Shown: positions 34,753 to 45,395, counted from the stretch's first letter. The stretch is DNA of 64,000 nt from Vampirovibrio chlorellavorus (GCA_003149345.1 QFWI01000011.1:1-64000); one strand, 5' to 3'. Notes: a model not told the origin generated them from the sequence alone. Program-made: numbers and translations.

Positions 34753-37354
34753 ATTTTTGCGCTGGATCCCAGGACTGATTGGACGCTCCCTGGCCCAAAA
34801 CAAGCTCAGAACGGTGCTGACCATTCTGGGGATTGCCTTGGGCGTCAGCATTCTGCTGGCCATCAACCTGGCCAACGAAATGGCCTTGAGCAACTTTAAA
34901 ACCAGCATCAACCGGGTTAGCGGCTCGAATAACCTGACCATTTACCCCACCCAAAGTGATGTACTGGATGAAACCCTACTGACTCAGTTGCGCTGGATCT
35001 GGCTGGTTCCGGGCAAAGAACCAAGCCGCTTTACCCCGGGCATTGAACAAACCGTTTTGTGGGCCCAGCCTCACACGGTCAGCGATCCGGCCAACCCGCC
35101 CCCGGTCATTCGGGCCTTGGGGGTGGATATGCTCTCCAATCTGCAAACAGACGACCCGGACGGCATGAAGCTGAGCGCTACTTCCGGCAACGCCTTTGAT
35201 ATTTTAAAGCCCTATCACACCTATGTAGGCGAGGTGCTGGCCCGGCAACACCAGCTCAAGCCGGGGAGTCATTTTGATTTATACATGAACGACGGCATCA
35301 CCCGCTTTACGGTGGCAGGCATTCTCTCCCGTGGGGAACTGGGGGACGCCTACGGCGGGCAAATCATGGTGATGGATTTATCCACCGCCCAGCAGGCCTT
35401 TGGCTTGCAAGGGCATATCAATAAAATCGATATCCAGGTGCCGGAAGAGAGCGTGGCCGCCGTCCAAAGCAAGCTGAAAGCGCAACTGCCTGAAGGGGTC
35501 ACCGTGCAACGCCCTACCCAAAAAGGGGAACAGGTGGAAAAAATGGTGCGCTCCTACCAGTACAACCTGACCACCTTGAGCTTCATCGCCTTGCTGGTGG
35601 GGGTGTTCCTGATTTACAACACCATGTCCATCACCATCATCCGGCGACGTTCAGAAATCGGCACCTTGCGGGCTATCGGCTTTTCCAAACGACACATTTT
35701 CGGGTTATTTTTGACCGAAGCCTTACTGATTGGCCTGCTGGGAACGCTGCTGGGCCTTGGCTTCGGGGTATTCCTGTCCCAGTTTGCCATCAAGGCCATC
35801 GCCACCACCGTAGCGGCCTTATACACGGGGCAGGTGTTGGATCAGTTTTCCATTAACCCCTGGTTGATTGTGCAGGCCTTTGGCTTTGGGGTCATCATGA
35901 CCCTTCTGGGGGCGCTGGCTCCGGTACTGGAAGCCACCACCGTGGCCCCGGCGGAAGCCAGTCGGCGGGCCACCTATGAATCCAAGATATTTGAGTCTTC
36001 CGGCAAGTTGAGCATCGTGGGCACCCTGTTTTTGGTGGGAGCGGTGGCCAGCGCCCTGCAACCCCCGGTCAATGGGCTGCCGGTTTTCGGTTTTATGGCT
36101 GCACTGGGAGCCATTTTGGGCACGGCCCTGTGGTTGCCCCTGTTGCTTAAATGGTCTCTGACCGGCTTACTCCCCCTGTTGAAGCGGACGCTGGGAATTG
36201 AAGCCCGATTGGGAGGACTCATCCTGCGGGGAGCGCTGGGACGGACGGCGGTTTCCGTGGCCAGCCTGATGATTGGCATTGCCATGATGGTCAGCCTGGC
36301 GGTGATGATCAGCAGCTTCCGGCAAACCGTGATCACCTGGGTAGAACAAACCCTGAAAGCCGATTTATGGATCGAACCTGTTTCCAAATTCGACAGCAAG
36401 CAAACCGGACGCATCCAGCCGGGCGTGGTGCCCCTCATCAAGAGCATTCAGGGTGTGGCTGCCGTGGACGATTTTTATGAGTTCCCCATCCAATACCACG
36501 GTAATCCTACCAACCTGGGAGTGGGAGAATTTCAGGTCTTGGCCCGACACGGCAATTTGCAGTTTTTGGATAACGAAGCCCCGCAGGCCGTGCTGAAGCG
36601 GGTCATGGCCGAACCATCCGTGATTGTCACCGAGGCCTTTTCCACCCGCCACAAGGCGGGGAAAAACAGCCTAATTGAGCTGGCCACCCCCACCGGTCTG
36701 CGAAAATTCCGGGTACAGGGAGTTTATTACGATTACTCCAGCGATTTGGGCTACATCGTGATGCCCCGACAGTGGTACGAACGCTTTTATCAGGATCACC
36801 GCATTAGCAACCTGGCGGTCTATCTCACGCCGGGCACCAACCCGGAAACGGTTCGTAAGGCCATTCACGCCAAGCTGCAAGGCAAAAGCCGCCTGGAGAT
36901 CCGCAGTAACCAAGAGCTTCGAGAAAATGTACTACGTATTTTCGATCGCACCTTTGCCATCACTTACGCCCTGCACGTGATTGCCATCGCCGTGGCCTTG
37001 CTGGCGGTGATGAACGCCTTATTCGCCCTGGTTCTGGAGGCCCGCCGGGAATTCGGCCTGTTGAAATACCTGGGGGCCACGGATACCCAGATCGGTAAAA
37101 TCGTGATGGTCAAAGCGGCCTTACTGGGATGGTTCGGGAATCTCAGCGGGCTGGGAGTGGGTTTTGCCCTGTCCTTTCTGCTGATTGAGGTCATCAACAA
37201 GCAGTCCTTCGGGTGGACCATTCGCTTTGAAACGCCCTGGCTGTTCCTGTTGCAGTCCTTTGCCCTGGTCATGCTCACGGCCATTCTCTCTGGTATCATT
37301 CCGGCTCGCATTGCGGCCAAAACCCCTGCCCCCCAAGTGATTAAAACGGAGTAA
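34745..37354 (+). CDS. Large ABC permease with two FtsX/MacB modules
   Basis: 869 residues. It has two tandem modules, each with membrane helices around an extracytoplasmic MacB-type domain. Helices near residues 22-40 and 285-380 (FIALLVGVFLIYNTMSI) belong to module one. Those near 510-540 and 745-860 belong to module two. This doubled form is common for 'putative transport system permease' proteins. ATG 34745 overlaps the ATPase gene. The linked downstream AttH/CrtC-like gene, only 5 bp away, suggests a lipid or lipophilic substrate; that is inference from the recurring triad. Confidence 0.9.
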   Translation: MNKFLRWIPGLIGRSLAQNKLRTVLTILGIALGVSILLAINLANEMALSNFKTSINRVSGSNNLTIYPTQSDVLDETLLTQLRWIWLVPGKEPSRFTPGIEQTVLWAQPHTVSDPANPPPVIRALGVDMLSNLQTDDPDGMKLSATSGNAFDILKPYHTYVGEVLARQHQLKPGSHFDLYMNDGITRFTVAGILSRGELGDAYGGQIMVMDLSTAQQAFGLQGHINKIDIQVPEESVAAVQSKLKAQLPEGVTVQRPTQKGEQVEKMVRSYQYNLTTLSFIALLVGVFLIYNTMSITIIRRRSEIGTLRAIGFSKRHIFGLFLTEALLIGLLGTLLGLGFGVFLSQFAIKAIATTVAALYTGQVLDQFSINPWLIVQAFGFGVIMTLLGALAPVLEATTVAPAEASRRATYESKIFESSGKLSIVGTLFLVGAVASALQPPVNGLPVFGFMAALGAILGTALWLPLLLKWSLTGLLPLLKRTLGIEARLGGLILRGALGRTAVSVASLMIGIAMMVSLAVMISSFRQTVITWVEQTLKADLWIEPVSKFDSKQTGRIQPGVVPLIKSIQGVAAVDDFYEFPIQYHGNPTNLGVGEFQVLARHGNLQFLDNEAPQAVLKRVMAEPSVIVTEAFSTRHKAGKNSLIELATPTGLRKFRVQGVYYDYSSDLGYIVMPRQWYERFYQDHRISNLAVYLTPGTNPETVRKAIHAKLQGKSRLEIRSNQELRENVLRIFDRTFAITYALHVIAIAVALLAVMNALFALVLEARREFGLLKYLGATDTQIGKIVMVKAALLGWFGNLSGLGVGFALSFLLIEVINKQSFGWTIRFETPWLFLLQSFALVMLTAILSGIIPARIAAKTPAPQVIKTE

Positions 37355-37359
37355 TCCCC

Positions 37360-38496
37360 ATGCCCTCCCTGCCCTTGTTTTTAAAAAAAGCGCCCCGCTG
37401 GGCACTCCCCTTGTTGGGCTTGTTGCTTTTGGTGCCGCTGGCTTTGGCCTTTCAGTACAAAGCGGCTTTACCGGGGTATCAATACCAATTTCCCCGCGAT
37501 CACGCATCACACGAGGCCTATAAAACCGAATGGTGGTATTACACCGGCCATTTGCAGACCCAGTCCGGCAAGCGCTATGGGTATGAATTGACCTTCTTCC
37601 GCATCGGCAACGATCCCCAAATTCGTACCGAAAATAAATCGCCCTGGAACACCAACAACCTGTACGCCACCCACTTTGCCCTGAGCGATGAAAACAATAA
37701 GACTTTTCACTATTACGAAAAACTGAACCGGGCGGGGCTCAATCAGGCCGGGGCCCGCAGCGACAGCTACTATGTGTGGAATGAACTATGGCTGGCCGAA
37801 CTACTGGGTCAGCATATGGTACTGCGGGCCAACGCCCCGGATGGCAAGCAAGAGGTGCATTTATTGCTGACCAGCCTGAAACCGCCGGTCATCCACGGGC
37901 AAGGGGGGGTCAGCCAAAAGGCTTCTTGCGTGGGTTGTGCCTCGCATTACTATTCCCTCACCCGATTGAAAACCGAAGGCTTGCTGTTTATTGATGGCAA
38001 AGCCGAGCCGGTCACCGGGCTCTCCTGGATGGATCATGAGTTTGGCAGCAACCAGCTCAGCCGGGAGCAAACCGGTTGGGATTGGTTTAGCATCCAACTG
38101 AATGACAACACCGAACTGATGCTCTACCTGCTGCGGCGAGAAGACGGTTCCATTGAGCCCAACTCAAGCGGCACGGTGATTGATGCCCAAGGGAAAGGCC
38201 GCCACCTGACCCTGAACGATTTCAAGGTTATTGAAACGGGCCAACGCTGGACCAGTCCGGCCAGCAAAGGCACCTATCCCGTGGGCTGGCGGATTGAAGT
38301 GCCGTCCGAAAAACTGAATTTAACGGTAACCCCCAGCTTTGACCATCAGGAGCTTTATACCGCCGGTTCCACCAAAGTGGCTTACTGGGAAGGCAGTTCC
38401 AGCGTCAGTGGCAGCAAGGGCGGAAAAGCCGTGCAAGGCCAGGCTTATGTGGAAATGACCGGTTACGCCAAGGAAAGCGTCAAAGGCAAACTGTAA
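37360..38496 (+). CDS. Exported lipocalin-like AttH/CrtC-domain protein
   Basis: 378 residues with an N-terminal signal or anchor (about 14-31, LPLLGLLLLVPLALAF). The rest is the AttH/CrtC fold (two lipocalin-like barrels), recognisable from FPRDHASHEAYKTEWWYYTG, LTFFRIG, YSLTRLKTEG and SWMDHEFGSNQL. Carotenoid 1,2-hydratase belongs to this fold, but most members next to MacB-type ABC genes are not carotenoid enzymes. It is separated from the permease by 5 bp and so forms the third gene of the transporter operon, probably a periplasmic partner. Confidence 0.85.
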   Translation: MPSLPLFLKKAPRWALPLLGLLLLVPLALAFQYKAALPGYQYQFPRDHASHEAYKTEWWYYTGHLQTQSGKRYGYELTFFRIGNDPQIRTENKSPWNTNNLYATHFALSDENNKTFHYYEKLNRAGLNQAGARSDSYYVWNELWLAELLGQHMVLRANAPDGKQEVHLLLTSLKPPVIHGQGGVSQKASCVGCASHYYSLTRLKTEGLLFIDGKAEPVTGLSWMDHEFGSNQLSREQTGWDWFSIQLNDNTELMLYLLRREDGSIEPNSSGTVIDAQGKGRHLTLNDFKVIETGQRWTSPASKGTYPVGWRIEVPSEKLNLTVTPSFDHQELYTAGSTKVAYWEGSSSVSGSKGGKAVQGQAYVEMTGYAKESVKGKL

Positions 38497-38591
38497 ACAA
38501 CACCCCTTCACATTGAAGGTTCGCGCAGTGATTTCGGCTACAATAAAGGCCGGAATAATGCCGCAACCCGTGCTGCAATGGTGATGAAACG

Positions 38592-39104
38592 ATGTCTGCA
38601 AACTCCTTAAAAACCAAACCGCAAAATGCGCCCCTGTCTTTAACCGAGGCCCAACGCATGGCCAGCCTGCATCACCAGAGTTCGCCCACCACCTCCAGAG
38701 AGGCCTTGGGGCGGGTTCTGGAAAGCGCTCGCTTCGCCCTGGAATCGTTTGACGCGGATCAACTGCTCACCACCCAGGGGTCCCTGGAGGATACCTTGTT
38801 ACGGGTGCTGGTGGCCATGAACAGCCTGAACATTCAGCCGGAACTGGCCCTGCAACGGGCTTTGAGTCGCCTCAAGGAAGGTTCTTCCCAAGGAACGTTC
38901 CACATTTTCGTGGATCGGGTGGAAATCCATGCCCACGGGGAAATGCGAGGCGAATGGCCCTTGTACTCCCAGTCCGATTATGAGGCGGCCTTGCGCCTGG
39001 CCCACGAGTTGGGCTGCACGGTAGTCCACGAAGACTCCTGCCAGTTGGGCCTGTTTCAGCATGTTCGCCTGCATCAGGGCAAAACAACGGCCCACTCGGC
39101 CTAA
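38592..39104 (+). CDS. Unknown protein, possible MazG-like remnant
   Basis: 170 residues. I do not recognise it with confidence. Residues about 64-95 (SLEDTLLRVLVAMNSLNIQP, then ELALQRALSRLKEG) resemble the last helices of MazG-type pyrophosphohydrolases, where ALR..kF.R follows a two-helix metal site. The acidic ExxD metal pairs are not apparent, so activity is doubtful. The remainder (FHIFVDRVEIHAHG) looks like a small alpha/beta domain. It lies 16 bp before the pseudouridine synthase gene on the same strand. The ribosome site is weak. Confidence 0.55.
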   Translation: MSANSLKTKPQNAPLSLTEAQRMASLHHQSSPTTSREALGRVLESARFALESFDADQLLTTQGSLEDTLLRVLVAMNSLNIQPELALQRALSRLKEGSSQGTFHIFVDRVEIHAHGEMRGEWPLYSQSDYEAALRLAHELGCTVVHEDSCQLGLFQHVRLHQGKTTAHSA

Positions 39105-39120
39105 TGGAAGCAAACACCCC

Positions 39121-39858
39121 ATGATTCGACTGAATAAAGCCATTGCCGACAGTGGCTACTGTGCCCGTCGCAAGGCGGATGAACTCATTGCCCAGGGCAA
39201 AGTAAAGCTTAACGGGGAAGTGGTGACGGAACTGGGCACCAAGGTGAACCTGGAAACCGATCAAATCACGGTGAATGGCCAGCCCCTGCAATCACCTCCC
39301 AAAGTGTATTTACTGCTGCACAAGCCGGTCGGCTACGTCACCAGCCGCAAGGCCGGAAAAACCCAAAAAAGTTTTTACGAGCTGATTCCGTCAGAATGGC
39401 GCAGCGTAGACCCGGCAGGACGACTGGATCAGGACAGCAGCGGGGCGCTGATTGTCTCCAACGATGGGGATTTTATCTACAAGGTCACCCACCCCCGGTT
39501 CCATCTGCCCAAGGTTTACGAAATCACCCTGGATCGCCCCCTCCAGCAGGCCGATATCCAGCGGCTCAAAGACGGTGTTCGCTTGATGCCGGAAAACAAA
39601 CTGGCCAAAATGACCCGCGTGGAAACCGTCATTGGGCCCCGCCCTACCTATCAGGTGGAACTGATCACCGGGTTTAATCGACAAATCCGGCGAACCCTGA
39701 TTGAACTGCGCTACCGGGTTCTCAGCCTGCATCGGGTGTCCTTTGGGCCCGTTCGGTTGGAAGGCTTGGAAGCTGGTGAAATTCGTCCCCTTTCAAAGGT
39801 GGAAATAGACAGCTTATTGACGGCTCCGTCGCCAAAGCAAGGGCAAAAATCCAGCTAA
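39121..39858 (+). CDS. Pseudouridine synthase of the RsuA/RluB/E/F family
   Basis: 245 residues. It isomerises uridine to pseudouridine in rRNA. An N-terminal S4 RNA-binding domain (residues 1-60, beginning MIRLNKAIADSGYCARRKAD) is followed by the catalytic domain with the nucleophile Asp in GRLDQDSSGALIVSNDGDF, and later GFNRQIRR. The RluB type is likeliest, but the exact target base cannot be read. Start ATG 39121 has GGAAG 10 nt upstream; longer readings add an unrelated stretch. Its 3' end overlaps the converging zinc-ribbon gene by 45 bp. Confidence 0.92.
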   Translation: MIRLNKAIADSGYCARRKADELIAQGKVKLNGEVVTELGTKVNLETDQITVNGQPLQSPPKVYLLLHKPVGYVTSRKAGKTQKSFYELIPSEWRSVDPAGRLDQDSSGALIVSNDGDFIYKVTHPRFHLPKVYEITLDRPLQQADIQRLKDGVRLMPENKLAKMTRVETVIGPRPTYQVELITGFNRQIRRTLIELRYRVLSLHRVSFGPVRLEGLEAGEIRPLSKVEIDSLLTAPSPKQGQKSS

Positions 39859-40062
39859 AATAAACACCGGAAAGTGAAACAACCAGCTGAGCAAGAGCGT
39901 TAAAGCCACACTGCCCAGTAAAATAGAGGCAAACGTGGCCCACCCAACGCTTGGCTTTGACTCTGCTTTCGGTCCTGTTGGTTTTTGCGGAAGTCGGTGC
40001 CCACAATGGGAGCAGTATTGGTCGGTTTCCCGGATTTCACCTGAACAGTTCGGACATGCCAT
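39814..40062 (-). CDS. Small zinc-ribbon membrane protein
   Basis: 82 residues. Two CxxC pairs (CPNC near residue 3 and CSHC near 17) form a zinc ribbon at the N-terminus, then a polar linker (about 22-40) and one or two membrane segments (WATFASILLGSVALTLLLSW and the following FHFPVFILAGFLPLL). Such zinc-ribbon-plus-helix proteins are common and of unknown function. It overlaps the end of the pseudouridine synthase gene on the opposite strand. Start ATG 40062 places the first CxxC at residue 3. Confidence 0.65.
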   Translation of the reverse strand: MACPNCSGEIRETDQYCSHCGHRLPQKPTGPKAESKPSVGWATFASILLGSVALTLLLSWLFHFPVFILAGFLPLLWRRSRQ

Positions 40063-40113
40063 GGGTACACTAACCCCCTTGATTCCTGAAAAAAACATTA
40101 AATTCTGAATGTT

Positions 40114-40157
40114 AGAGCTTTAACGCTCTTGTAAGGGTGTCCCCGATAGGATACACT
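40114..40157 (+). promoter_or_regulatory. Candidate clpC promoter with an overlapping inverted repeat
   Basis: TTGTAA (40129-40134), 17 bp, then TACACT (40152-40157). The inverted repeat AGAGC (40114-40118) / GCTCT (40125-40129) abuts the -35 and could be an operator. It is not the HrcA CIRCE element nor a CtsR direct repeat. Confidence 0.45.
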
Positions 40158-40275
40158 AGAAAGGTGAAGTGAGGGGAGCGTGTGCGTTTGAGAGAGATTT
40201 CATGCCGCTGGTCGCCTCTTTCACAATTTAATACTAGAATGTTTACAAAGAGATCTGTTTGCATCTGAGGCGCTT

Positions 40276-42744
40276 ATGTTTGAAAGATTTACAGAAAAAG
40301 CAATCAAAGTCATCATGTTGGCCCAGGAAGAAGCACGTCGGTTAGGCCACAACTTTGTGGGCACCGAACAGATTTTATTGGGCCTTATCGGTGAAGGGAC
40401 TGGCATTGCCGCCAAAACCCTGAAAGGCATGGGCGTTAACCTCAAGGAAGCACGCGCTGAGGTGGAAAAGATCATTGGCCGAGGCTCCGGTTTTGTGGCC
40501 GTGGAGATTCCGTTTACCCCCCGGGCCAAACGCGTTTTGGAACTCTCCTGGGATGAAGCCCGGCAGTTGGGACACAACTATATTGGCACCGAGCACTTGC
40601 TGCTGGGCCTGATTCGGGAAGGCGAAGGCGTGGCCGCCCGTGTACTGGAAAACCTGGGAGTGGATCTGACCAAGGTCAGAAGCAACGTCATCCGCATGTT
40701 GGGCGAAACCCGAGGCGCCGCCACCACGGCTACCCCCGGTCGCAGCAAAACCCCCACCCTGGATGAATTTTCTACCAACCTGACCCAATCCGCTCAGGAG
40801 CAGCGGCTGGATCCGGTGGTGGGCCGTGAAAAAGAAATTGAGCGGGTGGTTCAAATTCTGGGCCGTCGCTCCAAAAACAACCCGGTACTCATCGGGGAAC
40901 CCGGCGTGGGTAAAACCGCCATCGCCGAAGGCTTGGCCCAGCGTATTGTCAATGGCGATGTGCCCGAAATCCTGAACGATAAAAAAATCGTGCAGTTGGA
41001 TATCGGCTTGCTGGTGGCAGGTACCAAGTACCGGGGCGAGTTTGAAGAGCGCCTGAAAAAGGTCATGGATGAAATTCGCCAGTCCGGCAACATCATTCTG
41101 GTCATCGATGAATTGCACACTCTGATTGGAGCTGGTGCCGCTGAAGGGGCCATTGACGCCGCCAACATTCTGAAGCCTGCCCTGTCCCGGGGAGAATTGC
41201 AGTGCATTGGGGCCACCACCATCAGTGAGTACCGTAAGCACATCGAAAAAGACGCCGCTCTGGAACGTCGTTTTCAGCCAGTTATGGTAGAAGAACCTTC
41301 CGTGGAAGAAAGCATCGAGATCATGCGAGGACTGCGGGAAAAATACGAAGCGCACCACAAACTGGTCATCACCGATGAAGCGCTGGAAGCAGCTGCCAAG
41401 TTGTCTTCCCGCTACATTGCCGATCGTTTCCTGCCGGATAAGGCCATCGACTTGATCGATGAAGCCAGCTCCCGAGTACGGCTCTCTTCCAGCGCCTTAC
41501 CGCCGGAAGGCAAAGCCCTGGAAAAAGACCTCAAAGGGATCATTCGAGAAAAAGAACAGGCCATCCGCAACCAGGAATTTGAAACCGCCAGCGACCTGCG
41601 GGACAAAGAAGCTGAGCTGCGGGAAAAAATCCGGGAAATGGCCGAAGATTGGAAAAAACAGCAGGAAGACAAGAAAATTCTGGTTACGGCTGAGCATATC
41701 GCTCATATCGTATCCAGCTGGACTGGGGTACCGGTTTCCAAGCTGACCGAAAGCGAGTCCGAAAAACTGCTGAAAATGGAAGATACCTTGCACGAGCGGG
41801 TCATTGGCCAGCATGACGCAGTAACGGCCATTTCCAAGGCCATCCGTCGTGCCCGGGTGGGTCTGAAAAACCCCAACCGGCCCATTGGCTCCTTTATCTT
41901 CAGCGGCCCCACCGGGGTGGGAAAAACCGAGTTGGCCAAAGCCCTGGCCGACTACTTCTTCGGCTCCCAGGAAAACATCATCCGGGTGGATATGTCCGAA
42001 TACATGGAGCGGCACACGGTCAGCAAGCTGATCGGTTCGCCTCCAGGGTATGTTGGCTACAGCGAAGGCGGACAACTGACCGAACTGGTGCGTCGTAAGC
42101 CTTATGCCGTCATCCTGTTTGACGAGATCGAGAAAGCGCACCCCGATGTGTTCAACCTGTTGCTGCAAATTCTGGATGATGGTCGCCTGACCGATTCCAA
42201 AGGCCGCAACGTGGACTTCAAGAACACCATCATCATTATGACCAGTAACGTGGGGGCCCGGGGCATTGAAAACCCGTCGCCGTTCGGTTTCTCGGTCAGC
42301 GATGACGATGAGAAGGCCCGCTACGAAAAAATGAAGGAAACCGTGATGGACGAAATGAAAAAAATGTTCCGTCCCGAGTTCCTGAACCGTTTGGATGACA
42401 CCATCATCTTCCACCAGCTGACCAAAGAAGAGATCCGCAACATTGTGGACATCATGTTGCAGGATTTGATCAAGCGGTTGGCCACCCAAAGCATGACCTT
42501 GTCCGTACCGGATGAAGTCAAGGACGAGCTGGCCAAAGAGGGCTACAGCCCCTCTTACGGCGCACGGCCCTTGCGTCGGGTCATCCAGAAGAAACTGGAG
42601 GATGAATTGTCTGAACAGATTCTGCTGGGCCGGTTTAAAGAAGGCGATAACATCTCTGCCAGCCTGAAAGATGGCGAAATCGTTTTTGAAAAAACCGATG
42701 AGAAACCCGCTAAAAAAGCAGATTCTCCCCAGGTAACCGCTTAG
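40276..42744 (+). CDS. clpC: ClpC-type AAA+ unfoldase of the Clp protease
   Basis: 822 residues. It unfolds proteins and feeds them to ClpP. The N-domain repeats come first ([20 protein letters not shown] and [18 protein letters not shown]). D1 has Walker A GEPGVGKT and D2 has [12 protein letters not shown] motif in the middle coiled coil ([20 protein letters not shown], about 430-455) marks ClpC rather than ClpA or ClpB. GAGG lies 6 nt before the ATG. ClpC in place of ClpA is usual in Firmicutes and Cyanobacteria. clpP is not adjacent. Confidence 0.97.
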   Translation: MFERFTEKAIKVIMLAQEEARRLGHNFVGTEQILLGLIGEGTGIAAKTLKGMGVNLKEARAEVEKIIGRGSGFVAVEIPFTPRAKRVLELSWDEARQLGHNYIGTEHLLLGLIREGEGVAARVLENLGVDLTKVRSNVIRMLGETRGAATTATPGRSKTPTLDEFSTNLTQSAQEQRLDPVVGREKEIERVVQILGRRSKNNPVLIGEPGVGKTAIAEGLAQRIVNGDVPEILNDKKIVQLDIGLLVAGTKYRGEFEERLKKVMDEIRQSGNIILVIDELHTLIGAGAAEGAIDAANILKPALSRGELQCIGATTISEYRKHIEKDAALERRFQPVMVEEPSVEESIEIMRGLREKYEAHHKLVITDEALEAAAKLSSRYIADRFLPDKAIDLIDEASSRVRLSSSALPPEGKALEKDLKGIIREKEQAIRNQEFETASDLRDKEAELREKIREMAEDWKKQQEDKKILVTAEHIAHIVSSWTGVPVSKLTESESEKLLKMEDTLHERVIGQHDAVTAISKAIRRARVGLKNPNRPIGSFIFSGPTGVGKTELAKALADYFFGSQENIIRVDMSEYMERHTVSKLIGSPPGYVGYSEGGQLTELVRRKPYAVILFDEIEKAHPDVFNLLLQILDDGRLTDSKGRNVDFKNTIIIMTSNVGARGIENPSPFGFSVSDDDEKARYEKMKETVMDEMKKMFRPEFLNRLDDTIIFHQLTKEEIRNIVDIMLQDLIKRLATQSMTLSVPDEVKDELAKEGYSPSYGARPLRRVIQKKLEDELSEQILLGRFKEGDNISASLKDGEIVFEKTDEKPAKKADSPQVTA

Positions 42745-42764
42745 CTTAATCACGCCAGAGGCAG

Positions 42765-43802
42765 ATGAGCAACACCCATAAAACCAGCTATGAGGTCTCT
42801 CCATCCCGCGCGGCAGGGGTATCAGTCTTCGATCTGATCCTTCCGCCTCAGGCGATACCTCTGCTGGTTTTATTGCTTCTGGTGACGCCTCTGGTCATTT
42901 TGACCGCAGAAAGCCTGATAGTACCGCTTTTTGAATGGATCCGGGCCCGAATTATGGTTGCTGCGGGTCAAGAGCCTACCTTTGGGGATCTGCCTTCCTA
43001 CTTTTTTATCAAGCTAGGCGCCTTTGCCATCCTCTCCTTCCTAGGGGGCTTCCAGTTGTTGCTGCGCATCAAGTCCATTTATTTCACCACTTGGGCCAAG
43101 GCTTTTCCCCGTCCCCATAGCCTGCATGTGGATTACCAAACAGACAGCAATCAGGGCATGACCGCCCTCATTCAGTGGAAAATCTACCAGGTGGCCGCAA
43201 TCTGTCTGCCACCCATTGTCATGGGAACTATCACCTTTATTGTGGGCTTAATCGAGCTTTACCTGTTTAACACCTTCAGCGATTTGTCCTTTATCGGACT
43301 CTCCATGCAGCTCACCATTGAACTGTTCCTGATTATGATGCTAGGGCTGTTCACCCTGTTTGCTTTCTGCAACAGTCTCTGGAACGCTCTGACCTCCTTG
43401 TTTGGAGACGTCATTGCCGTCACCGAGCCCGATTTATCCAACGCCCTGATTTTGCAGCGGTGTGGACGCATCGCTTTTTGCTCGCCTTACGTCTATGTGC
43501 TTTTTCCGGCTTACCTGATTTTAATGCTCGGCATTTTGGGGGAAGTCTACTGGCTTTTAAGCAACGTGGACATTCACGACTTCACCAGTTTTCAAACCAA
43601 TCTATTCCTCATCTTCGGCCTGGAAATCCTGACGGTGGGCACTTACCTGGGATTTAACTATTTCAAGTTCTTTACCTACCACCATGGCCTATCCATTTAT
43701 TACAGCAAGCTGCCCCCTCAGCTGAAAGACTGTTTCAGTCCACCGCCCGCCCGAAGCAACGCCCATCAGATCGCTGCGCAGCTTTTCGCCAAGCGGCCCT
43801 GA
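42765..43802 (+). CDS. Multi-pass membrane protein of unknown function
   Basis: 345 residues with about seven membrane helices (around 30-50, 82-102, 145-172, 180-212, 245-265, 285-305). I recognise no family. No catalytic or ligand motif stands out, and it is not clearly a known transporter type. It follows clpC by 20 bp on the same strand and may share its transcript. The 269-bp gap after it (43803-44071) shows no clear gene; a minus-strand reading across 43689-44096 has poor composition and overlaps this gene. Confidence 0.7.
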   Translation: MSNTHKTSYEVSPSRAAGVSVFDLILPPQAIPLLVLLLLVTPLVILTAESLIVPLFEWIRARIMVAAGQEPTFGDLPSYFFIKLGAFAILSFLGGFQLLLRIKSIYFTTWAKAFPRPHSLHVDYQTDSNQGMTALIQWKIYQVAAICLPPIVMGTITFIVGLIELYLFNTFSDLSFIGLSMQLTIELFLIMMLGLFTLFAFCNSLWNALTSLFGDVIAVTEPDLSNALILQRCGRIAFCSPYVYVLFPAYLILMLGILGEVYWLLSNVDIHDFTSFQTNLFLIFGLEILTVGTYLGFNYFKFFTYHHGLSIYYSKLPPQLKDCFSPPPARSNAHQIAAQLFAKRP

Positions 43803-44071
43803 TTCATCGGCAATCTGCTTCAAGCAAAAAAACGGCTGAAATCTGGCCTTCTTCTCCCTATGGGGAGCAGTGTTGTCTGTGCTATCCGTCATCAACTGCA
43901 AAACCCGATTTTCCACATACACTTTGAACATCTCCTGTAAAAGCAGGATTTTTTCGATTCTTTTTTGGAGTTTCATCCTAACGCACCGAAACCACGGATA
44001 GGGCTTAAAGCCCGGATTGAGCATTCCAGCATCAATGCCCTCCATTCGACCAGTGGGAGCAGTCAGAATCC

Positions 44072-45394
44072 ATGGTATCTCGTGTTTATACACCACTCAT
44101 CACCCCGTACCAGCGTCCACAGCAGAACGCGGGCAACGGCAATGCTGGCACTGTCAATCCTGACGAACAGAGGGCGCCCGCCTGGCAGCCATCCCAGCCG
44201 GAGCAACAACGCACGCCCAGAGAATTGGGATCATCGGGCTCTGGACTGAGAGCCGTCCAGCACAGCCAGTTCCAGAAAATACCGTTGAACGATGTCATTC
44301 ATGACTTCAACAACACCATGACGGCTCTGGGGGTGGATGAAACCACCCAGCAGGAAGTGGCCACCTATCTGGGGGTGGTTCGCTTGCAAGCGAGCAAGGA
44401 TCAACCGGAGGTGGGGTACATCAAGCAGACCCTACGCACCGCCGCCAATACCCTAGATCAGTACATTAGCAAAGCCCTGGGTCAACCCTCTAAAGTGGTG
44501 AAGGAATGGGTGGATGCCCTGCTGATGCAGGACATTGACTACAAGGCCAACATTACCCCGGAAGAAGTCACGCCGCCCCAAAGCGCAAACCAATCCCCCC
44601 CATCCCAGCAAGCCGACACGAACCCGGACACGACGCCAGCGGTGGTTCCCCCGGACACACCAGAATCCACAGGTATAAAAACACAGCTGAAATCCCTGAT
44701 TGAAACTGCCAAAACCCTGCAAGGCCAGCAACAGTACCTCCAGGCCGATGAAAAACTGCAAGCGGCCCTGGACTTGCTTCAAGATGGAAACAGGCCGGAT
44801 TGGGAAGGCAAAGTCTGGGGATTGAGAGGCAAAATTCTGGATCAAGGCGGACAGTGGCAAAATGCCCTGAACGCCTATGAACAGGCCGCCGATCGCTTCT
44901 CCCGGGCACAGTTGCCTCAAAAGCAATCTTACGCCCTGCAAGCAGCCGCCTCTCTGCTGGAAGATCACGGAGAACTGCAAAAGGCCAAAGACTATTACGA
45001 ACAAGTGGTTGCGCTGGACGAGCAAACCGGCGATCCCAAAACGCTGCTGCATTCCCTAAACGATTTGGGCAGCGTGGCCCTCAAAGCGGGCGATGCCACC
45101 CAAGCCATTCAGGCTCTGGAAAGAGCGTCTAGGTTCTTGCAGACGGAAAACATTCCACCCGCGGTACAAAGCGATATTCAGGCCAATTTGGCTGCCGCGT
45201 ACCGCAGAACCCAAAATTACACCCAGGCCATTGATACCTACCAGCAATCCCTCAAGACCGCCAAACAAGCCAGGGATAAAACCCGCTACATCAGCGGTTT
45301 ACAACAGCTGGCATCCCTGTTTGTAGAGGCCAACCAGCCCCAAAACGCCATGAAAGCCATCCAGCGCCTACAGCAGCTGGGTAATGCCCTTTAA
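44072..45394 (+). CDS. TPR-repeat protein with a low-complexity linker
   Basis: 440 residues, no signal peptide. The N-terminal 45 residues are Gln/Pro/Asn-rich. A helical segment (about 70-155) and a Pro/Ser/Thr/Gln linker (about 168-205) follow. At least five TPR units come next, for example ALNAYEQAADRFSRAQL and AIDTYQQSLKTAKQARDKTR. This is a protein-protein scaffold; the partner is unknown. GGGAG lies about 12 nt before the ATG. It converges on the DUF512 gene with only one base between the two stop codons. Confidence 0.8.
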   Translation: MVSRVYTPLITPYQRPQQNAGNGNAGTVNPDEQRAPAWQPSQPEQQRTPRELGSSGSGLRAVQHSQFQKIPLNDVIHDFNNTMTALGVDETTQQEVATYLGVVRLQASKDQPEVGYIKQTLRTAANTLDQYISKALGQPSKVVKEWVDALLMQDIDYKANITPEEVTPPQSANQSPPSQQADTNPDTTPAVVPPDTPESTGIKTQLKSLIETAKTLQGQQQYLQADEKLQAALDLLQDGNRPDWEGKVWGLRGKILDQGGQWQNALNAYEQAADRFSRAQLPQKQSYALQAAASLLEDHGELQKAKDYYEQVVALDEQTGDPKTLLHSLNDLGSVALKAGDATQAIQALERASRFLQTENIPPAVQSDIQANLAAAYRRTQNYTQAIDTYQQSLKTAKQARDKTRYISGLQQLASLFVEANQPQNAMKAIQRLQQLGNAL

Positions 45395-45395
45395 A

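Noticed and set aside
40375-42804. Long open frames on the minus strand opposite clpC
   Set aside because: They mirror the codon pattern of clpC, a clear real gene; their translations are low-information.
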